Notes: generated from the sequence alone by a model not told the origin. A stretch of DNA of 32,073 bases from Chthoniobacter flavus (GCA_945878135.1 CAMDUL010000028.1:1-32073); one strand, 5' to 3'; shown: positions 22,146-30,400, counted from the stretch's first letter. Program-made: numbers and translations.

Positions 22146-22210
22146 TCTGCCACTGAACACTGAGCCGAGGCTTGGCGAGACAGGCCTTAGCCAAAACTGA
22201 ACACTAAACC
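22146..22210. repeat. 7-bp-period repeats (CTGAACA class) in the GspG-like 5' leader
   Basis: TCTGCCA (22146), CTGAACA (22153), CTGAGCC (22160), and a second block with AACTGAA and CACTAAA around 22195-22208. They sit between the candidate promoter and the start codon. Confidence 0.6.
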
Positions 22211-22220
22211 CACCCACCCC

Positions 22221-22718
22221 ATGACCATGCCATCACTCGTCACTCGTCACCCGTCACTCGTCACTCGCCGCCGGTCGGCGGCGTTCACCCTCATCGAACT
22301 CCTCGTCGTCATCGCCATCATCGCAATCCTTGCCGGGCTCGGCTTCGCCGGGATGAAAGGGGCGATGGATGCCGGTAAAAAGGCCCAGGCCCGCAACGAT
22401 GTCAGCCAGATCGCCTCCGCGGTGAAGGCTTACCTTCTCGAATTCGGGCGCCTGCCCGAAAAAGGCACCCTGATGGCCACCCTGACCGGAAACAACCCGA
22501 AGAAAATCGTCTTTTTCGAAGCGAAGAATGCCGTGAAGGGCAAAGGCGGCCTGCAAGGCCAGAACATGATGGACCCTTGGGGTGAGGCCTACAAAATCAC
22601 CTTGGATGACGACTACGACAACAAGACCAAAGGCGAACTCTCCGGGGTGGAACATCTGACCACCGTTGTCGTCGAGACCATGGCTCCCGACAAAAAGGTC
22701 ATCAGCAACGTGCAGTAA
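22221..22718 (+). CDS. GspG-like prepilin-type pseudopilin
   Basis: 165-residue protein with the class III signal sequence FTLIELLVVIAIIAILAG (about 22-39), Glu at +5, and processing after Ala21 (AA|FTLIE), so the -1 residue is again Ala. The mature part resembles GspG: helix AQARNDVSQIASAVKAYLLEFG, then GRLPE and DPWGEAYKI (about 118-126), which is the pattern of the major type II secretion pseudopilin, here with a calcium-site-like DDDYD stretch. The leader MTMPSLVTRHPSLVTR is encoded by five copies of the heptamer TCACTCG. No other type II secretion genes are nearby. Start ATG 22221 or 22227. Confidence 0.88.
   Translation: MTMPSLVTRHPSLVTRRRSAAFTLIELLVVIAIIAILAGLGFAGMKGAMDAGKKAQARNDVSQIASAVKAYLLEFGRLPEKGTLMATLTGNNPKKIVFFEAKNAVKGKGGLQGQNMMDPWGEAYKITLDDDYDNKTKGELSGVEHLTTVVVETMAPDKKVISNVQ
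22233..22267 (+). repeat. five tandem TCACTCG heptamers inside the pseudopilin leader
   Basis: TCACTCG repeats at 22233, 22240, 22247 (with T to C: TCACCCG), 22254 and 22261. Because 7 is not a multiple of 3, one unit gained or lost shifts the frame of the pseudopilin. Confidence 0.85.
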
Positions 22719-22754
22719 GACCGAACCGGGAAAGAATCTGGGCTTTGTTTCTCG

Positions 22755-22822
22755 GGGTAGGGAGGAGCGGCCCGCTCGTCCGCCCTCTTTCCAAAGGACA
22801 CCCGAGCCGCGTGTCCCTACCC
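22755..22822. repeat. REP-like palindromic element (GTAGGGA arms)
   Basis: GGGTAGGGA (22755-22763) faces TCCCTACCC (about 22813-22821). Inside are two smaller hairpins: GGAGCGGCCCGCTCGTCC (about 22764-22781) and one around GGACAC/GTGTCC (22795-22815). It lies after the GspG-like gene and may also act as a transcription stop. Confidence 0.6.
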
Positions 22823-22855
22823 TGGGCCGAAAGATGCAGTTGAAGCCAAAAAGTT

Positions 22856-22909
22856 GAAGCGGCGTCCCCGCCGCTTAACCCGGACACCAAGCGGCGAGGA
22901 CGCCGCTTC
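22856..22909. repeat. REP-like palindrome (AAGCGGCG arms)
   Basis: Two 21-nt arms, 22856-22876 and 22889-22909, are inverted copies with one mismatch. Each arm is also a hairpin by itself (AAGCGGC with GCCGCTT). It is 62 bp past the endonuclease stop. Confidence 0.65.
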
Positions 22910-22971
22910 CACTTTTCCGAGGCACGCTCCTTCGCGGACTGATTTCTTCTGCGCGGTTACGACGCACCACC

Positions 22972-24687
22972 CTACTCCGCCAACTCCGCCCGCAACCGCA
23001 GGAACCGCGCGTCGCCCGTGGCCGGCACGCTGAAGACACGCCTTTCGCATCCCGCCGGCACGCCGTCTTGCGGCACACCCTCCGCGGCACCGGCCGCGGC
23101 GACACCTTGCACCGTCCACACGCCGGCAGCAAGGTTACCGCTGGATTCGGCCACCACGGTCAAAGCGGGATCATCCGCGCGCACCACGGCTTCCAGGACA
23201 AGGAAGCCGTTGTCGAGTCCGGTGCTCGGCATTTGCCCGTCACCGGACGAAGGACCGCTCGCCCCGCCGATGGCGTAAGCATGGAGCGTGTCCGGGGAAG
23301 GTTCCTCCCCTTGCAGCCATTCCACGAATCCATCGGCGGGTTGCGGATCAACCTGCACCTCGACAACAAGAGTCAGAGTTTCGTAGGCCGCGGTGTTCGT
23401 CGGCGTGAAAACCACCTGCTGCAAAGATGAGCCGACAGGCGGCACGATTTGTCCGGCGGCGAAGGCGAATGTCCCGGGCACGGAAGCCTGCCCGCCGGTC
23501 AGCGTGATTTCGGCCAGCGTCATGCCATCGGTGGCCGGACCGGCCACCGGCCAAGTGACGATCTGCGGGACACCTTTGGCCGGGGCGTCGAGGAGCGCCA
23601 ACTCGGCCGGACCGTCCACCGGCGCGTAAGCCGCGCTGGGACCCGCGGCGACCAACAAGGTTCGCAGGCCTTGCTCTCCGGATTGCGCGCGAGCCGCCAG
23701 GACGAGATCGAAAGTCGTGGCCCCGGCGGGGATCGTCACGGCAGACGGCGTTTCCTCCCACTCGCCCGGGTCCGCGGTGCCGTCATAAACGAGCGGGACG
23801 GTCAGGGGCTGGGTCACCGGGCCGCGCCGGCTGATGCGCACCACGGCGTCCTCGAGTCCTTCGGTGGCCACCGCCTGCACCGCCGTGACCCGCACGACCG
23901 GCACGCCGCGGAAAACCATCTCCACGTAATCGGGATCATCGACGAAAGGATTCCGGTTGTATTGGTAGTCGGTGTAAACGAGATGATTGCGGCGCCGCTC
24001 CTCGTCGTCCACCGGATCCTCACGGTGCCAGCGGAGCAGATCGGAGAGCCGCCCGAAGCGGTTCGCTCCGGCATTGGGCGTGTCGGACAACTCGAGATCG
24101 GGCGTCGACTCCCCGCCCTCGTAGCGCACCGCCATGTAGAACATGGCGCGGGCCAAATCGCCTTTTTCCTCGGGACGTGGCATCCATGCGGCCGAAGTTT
24201 TCCGGCACAAGGGCGAGAAAGTCGGAGTGCTGCCGCCCGTGATCTCGGCGTAATAGAGGCTGCCCCTCTCGTTGTTGGCCTGCACGTCCGTCGGACGGAG
24301 GTTGTGGACGTCCGATTTGCCCGGGCCCGAATCGACCCCGTAGGCCTGAGGCCAGCAGTGCTCATGGTTCCAGTCGCCGACCGAGCCGCCGTAGCGTGAC
24401 CCGGCGCGCCCCGTGCCCCAGTAGAGCAGGCGCACCTGCGACGAATTGCCCGGCATGGCATCGAGCACCCGCAGGGCGGCCGCGGTGCCGGAGGAACCGT
24501 AGGACAATACCCGGTGGCCCTTGATCCTCTGGTGCAAGGCGGACTTTAGTCCCGCGCCGACCAACCCCTGCGCACTCTGGTAATAGTCAGCCGGCGGATC
24601 GTAAACCGTGGATCGCCCGACCCGCGCCTCGGCGGAAGAGAAAGCCCAGAGCAATAGAAAACCGAAGAGAATTCGAAAGGAGAACAC
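22972..24687 (-). CDS. secreted endonuclease I with C-terminal Ig/Calx-like domains
   Basis: 571 residues from the GTG at 24687, chosen because it begins a signal peptide (MFSFRILFGFLLLWAFSSAEA); ATG at 24810 would add 41 residues before it and lies inside a repeat. Endonuclease I (EndA-type) motifs: WNHEHCWPQ (106-114), DVHNLRPTD (126-134) and N138 with R141 in ANNERG. These form the beta-beta-alpha-metal nuclease site, cutting DNA outside the cell. Then come a Calx-beta-like region (about 300-385), an Ig-like region (about 400-480), and a last domain ending FSVPATGDARFLRLRAEL. The tail matches that of the 1289-residue protein downstream. Likely a nutrient- or biofilm-related extracellular nuclease. 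Confidence 0.88.
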   Translation of the reverse strand: MFSFRILFGFLLLWAFSSAEARVGRSTVYDPPADYYQSAQGLVGAGLKSALHQRIKGHRVLSYGSSGTAAALRVLDAMPGNSSQVRLLYWGTGRAGSRYGGSVGDWNHEHCWPQAYGVDSGPGKSDVHNLRPTDVQANNERGSLYYAEITGGSTPTFSPLCRKTSAAWMPRPEEKGDLARAMFYMAVRYEGGESTPDLELSDTPNAGANRFGRLSDLLRWHREDPVDDEERRRNHLVYTDYQYNRNPFVDDPDYVEMVFRGVPVVRVTAVQAVATEGLEDAVVRISRRGPVTQPLTVPLVYDGTADPGEWEETPSAVTIPAGATTFDLVLAARAQSGEQGLRTLLVAAGPSAAYAPVDGPAELALLDAPAKGVPQIVTWPVAGPATDGMTLAEITLTGGQASVPGTFAFAAGQIVPPVGSSLQQVVFTPTNTAAYETLTLVVEVQVDPQPADGFVEWLQGEEPSPDTLHAYAIGGASGPSSGDGQMPSTGLDNGFLVLEAVVRADDPALTVVAESSGNLAAGVWTVQGVAAAGAAEGVPQDGVPAGCERRVFSVPATGDARFLRLRAELAE

Positions 24688-24797
24688 GGGGAGCGTTGGG
24701 GAGGTCTGACCAAAAGGTAAAGTTAACCCATTTCCCCGAGGTGGCAAGGGGCCCTCCCCCGCCCAAGACAAAAGTCCTGCCTTGATTTCTTTTCGTT

Positions 24798-24845
24798 CTC
24801 CATTCTGCATTCTGCACTCATCATTTTTCCTTCCTCCCCTCCGCG
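24798..24845. repeat. 48-bp direct repeat B, copy 1
   Basis: Identical over 48 bp to 27228-27275. It begins with CTC and two CATTCTG heptamers, then CACTCAT and a T/C-rich tail ending CCGCG. The reverse strand carries a GGAGGAAGGAAAAATGATG-like ribosome-binding stretch ahead of Met codons. Confidence 0.9.
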
Positions 24846-24934
24846 CTCCCCGCTATTGCCAGTTTTCCACCTTCATCCTTTTCCCGTGCCGGCCCTTGCC
24901 ATCTAGCCGCGGAAACGGCATCTTTCGAAGTTTC

Positions 24935-25120
24935 ATGAGCACCTTGATGGAAATCGAAGAGGCCGCCGCACAGCTCCCTTCGCCCGACTTCGTGCAACTC
25001 CTCGAAGATCTCCACGATCTCGCCACCGCACGGGTAGCCTTGGGCGAGCTGAAAGAAGATCCGGCCGGCGCGGTCGCGTGGGACCAGCTCAAGTGCGAAC
25101 TCGATGCCCTACACGGTTGA
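24935..25120 (+). CDS. RelB/ParD-like antitoxin (addiction module)
   Basis: 61-residue acidic protein. The core DLHDLATARVALGELKEDPAG and AVAWDQLKCEL resembles the RelB-type antitoxin consensus D-L-A-xx-R-xx-(x)-E and W-xx-(L/V)-K-x-E-L. It starts at the ATG giving MSTLMEIEEAA; a weak GAAG precedes it. It overlaps the toxin gene by 17 bp (25104-25120). It should bind and neutralise the RelE-fold toxin and autorepress the operon. Confidence 0.8.
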   Translation: MSTLMEIEEAAAQLPSPDFVQLLEDLHDLATARVALGELKEDPAGAVAWDQLKCELDALHG

Positions 25121-25370
25121 GATCCTGCGCCGCGCAGAAAAAACGCTGCGGGCCCTGACTGATCGCAAATTCTACCTCCGCCTCCGCAATACCATCGATG
25201 CGCTGGCCGTTGAGCCACGGCCGCATGGCTGCTCCAAGCTCAGCGGTGGCAAGGATATCTACCGCGTCCGCGTCGGGGACCACCGCATTATTTACCAAGT
25301 CATCGACGATCGCCTGTTGATCTTGGTTGTCGATATCGGCCATCGCCGCGAAGTTTACCGCACTGTTTAG
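25104..25370 (+). CDS. RelE/ParE-family toxin
   Basis: 88-residue protein of the RelE/ParE fold. MPYTVEILRRAEKTLRALTDR is the first strand-helix, then LRNTIDALAVEPRPHGCSKLSGG, then the strands DIYRVRVGDHRIIYQVIDD and LLILVVDIGHRREVYR. The YRVRVGDHRIIYQV block with R-hydrophobic-G-D-x-R is characteristic. RelE members cut mRNA at the ribosome while ParE members target gyrase; the sequence does not decide. It is the distal gene of a two-gene module enclosed by direct repeat B. Confidence 0.9.
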   Translation: MPYTVEILRRAEKTLRALTDRKFYLRLRNTIDALAVEPRPHGCSKLSGGKDIYRVRVGDHRIIYQVIDDRLLILVVDIGHRREVYRTV

Positions 25371-25479
25371 ACAGAGCCAGTTTTGCGAACCGACGCTTGG
25401 CGAACCGTAGCGAAGCGAAGATGGGTCGCTTGAAGCGACCAACTGATACCGGAGGCGCAACCGGAGATGGCCCTCTGTC

Positions 25480-25507
25480 AACTTCAGGTCTCAGGTTTCA
25501 GCATTCC
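25480..25507. repeat. 7-bp-period repeat (AACTTCA class)
   Basis: AACTTCA (25480), GGTCTCA (25487), GGTTTCA (25494), GCATTCC (25501), in phase. Confidence 0.6.
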
Positions 25508-25546
25508 TCCCTCTTACCATCCCCTCTCCCCTTCCGCGGCAAAGGA

Positions 25547-25650
25547 TGAGACCTGAGTTTGAAAGCTGAATCAGCCGCAGGCCGAACAAACATTAGCCAC
25601 CGATGGAAGAAGATGGTTTCCCGCGGTGTGACCCCCGCGGGAAACAATTC
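25547..25650. repeat. direct repeat A, copy 1 (about 104 bp)
   Basis: Matches 27033-27145 with a few substitutions and one 10-bp length difference. It begins with TGAGACC/TGAGTTT heptamers and ends with an 11-bp perfect hairpin, GTTTCCCGCGG/CCGCGGGAAAC, around an 8-nt loop. Confidence 0.88.
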
Positions 25651-25776
25651 ACGTTCAGACTTGCCCAAGGGCGGTCTCTTCTGCGCTGAACTGCACCCGC
25701 CCGCATGCCTCCCTCGGTCCAGTTCTTTCCGAACTCGCCACACGTTTGCCTCCCGACTAACTCGAGGTGTTTTTAG

Positions 25777-25846
25777 GCAGCGACGGTCATAGACCGCCGC
25801 TACAATTTTTCGTCGAGGTGTAGCGGCGCTCTATGAGCGTCGGTGC
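25777..25846. repeat. REP-like pair of inverted hairpins
   Basis: Arms 25777-25804 and 25819-25846 are inverted copies with 3 mismatches in 28. Each arm folds alone: CGGTC/GACCG in the left and CGCTC/GAGCG in the right. The differences between arms keep pairing inside each arm. Confidence 0.75.
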
Positions 25847-25985
25847 TTTTCCCCCTTGCCCGGATGATAACCCCGGTTACTCCCGGCACACACCCGCGCG
25901 CGGGTTCGGGGACTCAGGGCCATCTCCGCAGACTCCGGTTCAAGCCACACGTCACCGGGCGCCCCGCGCCTCGCCTCCGGCGGAA

Positions 25986-26006
25986 AACTGAACACTGAAC
26001 ACTGCG
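25986..26006. repeat. 7-bp-period repeat (AACTGAA/CACTGAA class)
   Basis: AACTGAA (25986), CACTGAA (25993), CACTGCG (26000), preceded by CGGAA as in the 17296 copy. It lies just beyond the AbiEii-like stop. Confidence 0.75.
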
Positions 26007-26025
26007 GCCTCCGGCCGCCTTGCCT

Positions 26026-26679
26026 TTAACTCAGGCTCTCCGCTCGAAGCGAAACTTGCGGCAGGTCGCCAACCCCGGCAACGGCAGCACACAGCGTTTC
26101 CCGCACATCGGCCGGCAACGAAGACAAATCCCCACCTTCGAAGTAGGTCAGGGCCTTGAGCACAACCATCGGCGGCAGATCGGGCGCGAAAAGCGTTTCG
26201 GCGGCGGCGAGTCCGTGCTCCAACCGCAGGCCGGCCCGAAGAATTGCCGCAACGTCGAGATAGTCCTTCGCCTCGACCCTCTGCACGACGAGCTTCAGCT
26301 TGAACGCGAGCAAATCCTCCAACGAGGCCGCGACGACCACGCCATCTTCGGACGCCTCGGGCTCACCCACGCGCCCGACATTCAAGCCGCCGAAAAAAGA
26401 AACTTTGACCCCGCCGGGCGAAAGCACGGTCAGGGACTCCGGCTCATCCTGCAGCACCGCGGCGGAAGCCAACCATGGCAAGGAGTGTGTCAGCGCCGTG
26501 CGTTCGAGGGGACGATGCGTGAAGAAATCGAAATCGACCGATTGGCGGTGGCCCAGACGCAGCGCGATGGCCGTGCCGCCATAAAGGACGAAACCCAGAT
26601 CCCGCACCGGCGCCAATCCCCCCCAAAGCGCCATCTGAGACGCGGGAAGGATCGAGAAGCTTGGGTGAAACCTCTTCAC
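26026..26679 (-). CDS. AbiEii-type nucleotidyltransferase toxin
   Basis: 217-residue protein of the AbiEii/AbiGii toxin family. Residues 30-52 (FVLYGGTAIALRLGHRQSVD and FDFF) hold the nucleotidyltransferase signature GG(34-35) and S-x-D49-F-D51. K127/K129 and KDYLDVAAIL (138-147) form the conserved second block. AbiEii toxins act as (GTP-dependent) nucleotidyltransferases, some modifying tRNA. The start is GTG at 26679, which overlaps the TGA of the upstream 102-residue gene by 4 bp (GTGA). That upstream partner is the same as in many AbiEii loci. It is enclosed by repeat A copies. Confidence 0.88.
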   Translation of the reverse strand: MKRFHPSFSILPASQMALWGGLAPVRDLGFVLYGGTAIALRLGHRQSVDFDFFTHRPLERTALTHSLPWLASAAVLQDEPESLTVLSPGGVKVSFFGGLNVGRVGEPEASEDGVVVAASLEDLLAFKLKLVVQRVEAKDYLDVAAILRAGLRLEHGLAAAETLFAPDLPPMVVLKALTYFEGGDLSSLPADVRETLCAAVAGVGDLPQVSLRAESLS

Positions 26680-26984
26680 GCGAAGCGGCGAACCGGCATG
26701 GCGGGCACGGCACCGGCCGCCGCCAGCCCGAGACGGCAGTGCCAAAAATGCCAAGACCGCGGGGAAAACCACCCCGGTTCGGCCTGGCGGATCACCTCGG
26801 CCAAAGCGTCCGGCCCGGCGGCCTTCTCCAGCGCGCGCACATCGGCGAAGGTGCCGAGGTCCATGACTTGCGCCATGACGCGCCGCGGACGCCGCGCCGC
26901 CTGCTCCGGCGTCTGCCACCAAATATATTTGGCCGCCCAATCGTGGATCGCCGGCGTCATCCGGTAAACATAGCGCATTTCCAC
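26676..26984 (-). CDS. small AbiEii partner protein (putative antitoxin)
   Basis: 102-residue protein with the family pattern RRVMAQVMDLGTFADVRALE, then LAEVIRQAEPGWFSPRSWHF and WHCRLGLA, ending PAMPVRRF. Proteins of this type are regularly found directly upstream of AbiEii-like nucleotidyltransferases, which suggests antitoxin function; it is not the larger winged-helix AbiEi. It overlaps the toxin start by 4 bp. Met2 of MEMRYVYRMT or Met9 could be the start. Confidence 0.83.
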   Translation of the reverse strand: MEMRYVYRMTPAIHDWAAKYIWWQTPEQAARRPRRVMAQVMDLGTFADVRALEKAAGPDALAEVIRQAEPGWFSPRSWHFWHCRLGLAAAGAVPAMPVRRFA

Positions 26985-27032
26985 TGCCCGTCCAACTCGC
27001 TTCGACGATAGCCAAGCTACCCTCCGGCCAGT

Positions 27033-27145
27033 TGAGACTTGAGTGTGAAAGCTGAATCAGCCGCAGGCCGAACAAGCATTAGCCACCGATGGAAGAAGAT
27101 GCCCGAAGATGGTTTCCCGCGGTGCTACCCCGCGGGAAACAATTC
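27033..27145. repeat. direct repeat A, copy 2 (about 113 bp)
   Basis: Same orientation as 25547-25650. It has one more GCCCGAAGAT unit after GAAGAAGAT, and its terminal hairpin GTTTCCCGCGG/CCGCGGGAAAC has a 7-nt loop. Confidence 0.88.
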
Positions 27146-27227
27146 CGTGCTCAAGGCCGGACTCCGCCGGGACTCAATCCGCACCCATGCGCATCAATCG
27201 GCGCTCCGCTCATCGCAACCTTGCGTC

Positions 27228-27275
27228 CTCCATTCTGCATTCTGCACTCATCATTTTTCCTTCCTCCCCTCCGCG
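27228..27275. repeat. 48-bp direct repeat B, copy 2
   Basis: Identical to 24798-24845, same orientation, 2,430 bp away. Confidence 0.9.
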
Positions 27276-27301
27276 TAAATCGGTGGCCCCGTTTCCCTCC
27301 G

Positions 27302-27336
27302 ACTGAACACTCTCAACCGAATCACTGAGCACCTGA
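27302..27336. repeat. 7-bp-period repeat (ACTGAAC class)
   Basis: ACTGAAC (27302), ACTCTCA (27309), ACCGAAT (27316), CACTGAG (27323), CACCTGA (27330), in phase. Confidence 0.65.
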
Positions 27337-27410
27337 CGCGCAGTGCCGCTCGGAACGCTCGATTGGAGAACCTTATCTCCGCGCAGCGACTTTCGGTGTG
27401 GCGCCAAAGC

Positions 27411-27442
27411 AAAACCCCGCGGCGTTTCTGCCGCGGGGTTTT
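27411..27442 (-). terminator. bidirectional rho-independent terminator
   Basis: 13-bp perfect stem AAAACCCCGCGGC/GCCGCGGGGTTTT with a 6-nt loop, A-run on one side and T-run on the other. It lies 25 nt beyond the stop of the 1289-residue gene and could also stop transcription coming from the other side. Confidence 0.9.
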
Positions 27443-27466
27443 GTGATGTCGTGACTCGTTGTTACT

Positions 27467-30400
27467 TCACGGCGTGGTCGCCGTGACACGGTAGAAGCCG
27501 TTGCCGGTGGCCGGGACGCTGAACTGCTTCCGGGTGTAGCCGGTCGGGACCCCGGTCTGGTCGGAAGCGGTGGTCGGAGTGACCGCAGCCGGGTTCCACG
27601 GACCGGCGGCCAGATTGGTCGTGTTTTGCACCGCGTAGGTCACGCCGCTGTCGCGTTCGATGAAGGTCACCGTCAGGTTGCCACCGGACAGCGAGGCGCT
27701 GGTCAGCGCCGCATTGCCCTGCGTCGGATTTGTCCCGAAGGCGAACTCCTGCGCATTGCTGAAGCTGTCGCCATCCGGGTCCGCCGTCGGGGCGCCGGTC
27801 GTCGCCGGGTCGAGGCCGAATCCCGAGGCCCAAGTGTCATAGGCACTGCCTCCACCGCTCACCGTGCCAGTCACCGCGATGTTCTGCGTGGTCGCACCAC
27901 TGCTCGCCAGGGAGACTTGACCCGCCGGATTCCCGACCGGTGCTGTTGCCGCGATGCGCACGTAAACCGGCGTGGAGGCTACCGTTCCGCCGACTTGAGC
28001 CAATGTTACAGACGAAGAGAAGGTGGTGTTGTCCAGCGACACTTCATAGTCTGTCGGGGCAGTCACCGTGATGTTGCCCGTGAGATTGGCCCCCGAGGCG
28101 CTGAAGGATTGCGCGGCCGAGGGACTTCCCTCCGTGGCACTGAAAGAGGTGAGCGAGCCGCCGATGTTGATCGCGGGGTCCGGAATTTCCGAGGTGCTGA
28201 TTTGGAAGCTGGCCAGGCCGATTTGGCGCGAGGCACCCCCGGCCAATCCACGATCGCTGACCCAGGAGATGGCGAATTCCGCGCCGTCGGGAATGCTGAG
28301 TCCGGTGATGGCCGCGCTGAGCAGTTCGTCCCCCGGAGCTCCGCCTTCGCCCGATGCGTTGGCCGTGCTGTAGGCCAACTCGGCAACAACGTTGCCGTCC
28401 AGCGAGACGGCCCATGCCGGATCATTGGTTTCATCGACGCGGGCCACCCGGCCGAGATAATTCACGTAGAGCGTGGTGATCGGGGCGCCGGTATCATTGA
28501 TAAAAGTGGCTGTGACCGTCAGCGCGCCCGATGTCGAGGTGTGCTGGTAACCCAGAACACCCGGGTCGCTCACGCCGCCGCGGAATCCCGCCGCGCTGCC
28601 CGTTCCCCAGGCGCCTCCATAGTTCAACACTCCGCCCGATGAGATGGCCGACCATCCGGTGGGCAGGGATCCCTCAAACGCGTTGAAAGACTCGGCGTAG
28701 CTGCCAAGGAAGGAGATGGCCGCCGAAATGGTGGTGAAAGTCGCCACTGGCGTGTACGTCGTGCCCTGCGCGTTTGTGGCATAGGCCGCGAGCGAGTAGG
28801 AGGTTCCGGGCGTCAGACCGGACAAGGAGCCGGACATCACACCGACGCCGGTGGTGGCATCGGGGATAGCCGTGACCCCCGTGCCACCGAGTTGCGGATT
28901 GGGGTTGACGCCAGTTTCGGCATAAACAAACCCCTGTGCGGAAATCGTCTCGCCGCCGTCGCTGGTCACCGCAGCAGATAACTCGGCCGACGTGCGGGTT
29001 ATGGTTCCGGCCGGAACGGCTAGGGAAGATACGGATGGCGGCAGGAGGGTTGCACCGAGTTGGACACTCACATTGCCGATGCCGATCTGCTTGGACGCGT
29101 CAGAAGGCAACCCGCGGTCGGAGGTCCAGATGATTTCAACAATCTGCCCAGGCGCGATCGACAGGTTGGTCAGTGAGGCAGTGGTCTGGATGTTGGCCTT
29201 GGAAACCGTGCTGTAGCTCAAGCTCCCCACCAACTCGCCATTGACCGTGACCGAGTAGATCGGCGACCGGTTTTCAGCCACTCTGGCCACCATGCCAAGA
29301 TAGCTGATGGTCATCGCATCGATGGTTTCAGCTGTGGCATTTCTCAGCGTCAAAATCTGCCGGAGCACGCCCGTGCTGCTGGTGTGTTGGTAGCCGAAGA
29401 CGTTCGCTCCTCCGCGGAAGCCGCTGTTGAAACCTTCACCCCAGGCATTATTTTCCGCGGGGAAAGTCAGAACGGAACCATCTGCCGACCAACCGGCCGG
29501 CAGTTCCGGAGTAGCCGCGCTGAAAGTGCTGAAGTTTTGGGTGTATCCCCCTGCCGTGAGGTCCGCGCTCACCCGGTCTACGTTGCGAACGAGAACGAAA
29601 GCTTGTCCAAAATCGTACCCTGCAGCCTCCGCGACAACTTGCACATTGACATCAGAACCCGGCACGAAGTCGCGGATCGTCGTGATGTTGAATCCGGCCG
29701 AGATCTCTCCGGCAAAAATGGGGACCTCACAGCTGGCCGCGGGAGCATCGCCATAACCGTTGTCGACCAGCAGCACAGCGGGATCGGCACTGGTCACCGT
29801 TACGGTGACATCCTCACCCAAGGTGGCCGGCAGGATGACCGTTCCGATTCCAGCGGAGCCCTCGTCGAGGGACCCGGGAGCGGTCACCGCCAGGGCCGGT
29901 TGCGTCGCGTCGTAAATTTCGACATCGTCGACCTGCCAGAGGGCCGTGTTGCTGGTTGTGCCTCCAGCCGTGTAGCGGAAAGCGATGTAGACACCGTTTT
30001 GTCCGGCGATCGGGTCCAAAGCGACTTGGCCCGAGGCCGTCTTGGTATTTTCCTCGACCGGTTTGAGAAAGGGCAAAGCCTCGCTCCAAGTCGCGGCCGC
30101 CGGATTTCCCAAGCCGTCGTAGTTGCTCGAGACGATCAGTTCCAACTCGTTAACGATGGTCTGAAACGAGGTAAAGGCATTCAGCGTATTGAAGGAAATC
30201 ACTGGGTTGGCCGCGGAAGAGAAATCGAACGGCCCGATGATCAGCCAGTCGACGGCCGGCACATTGCTGCCGAAGCCGTTGGCCTGCCACACCTTGTTCG
30301 CTGGCGCACCGGAGGAACTCCCCCCGCCGCGCGTGCTGGTCACATACTGCCAGTTGGCACTGCCCGCTTGATCGAAAGTGAACCAAGGCTCGGAGGTCGT

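Larger units (their letters stand above)
25371..26025. other. 655-bp gene-free repeat-rich spacer
   Basis: No gene is credible here. It contains a GGTCGCTT/AAGCGACC hairpin (25425-25441), 7-bp-period repeats (25480-25507 and 25986-26006), repeat A copy 1 (25547-25650) and the paired palindromes at 25777-25846. Confidence 0.7.
26985..27466. other. 482-bp gene-free spacer with repeats and terminator
   Basis: Contains repeat A copy 2 (27033-27145), repeat B copy 2 (27228-27275), 7-bp repeats (27302-27336) and a bidirectional terminator (27411-27442). No credible gene. Confidence 0.7.

Noticed and set aside
22233-22267. Possible CRISPR-like short repeats
   Set aside because: Units are 7 bp in tandem with no spacers, no cas genes are present, and the run is inside a pseudopilin gene.
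24798-27275. Insertion sequence or transposon
   Set aside because: The flanking repeats are direct, there is no transposase or terminal inverted repeat, and the genes inside are toxin-antitoxin modules.
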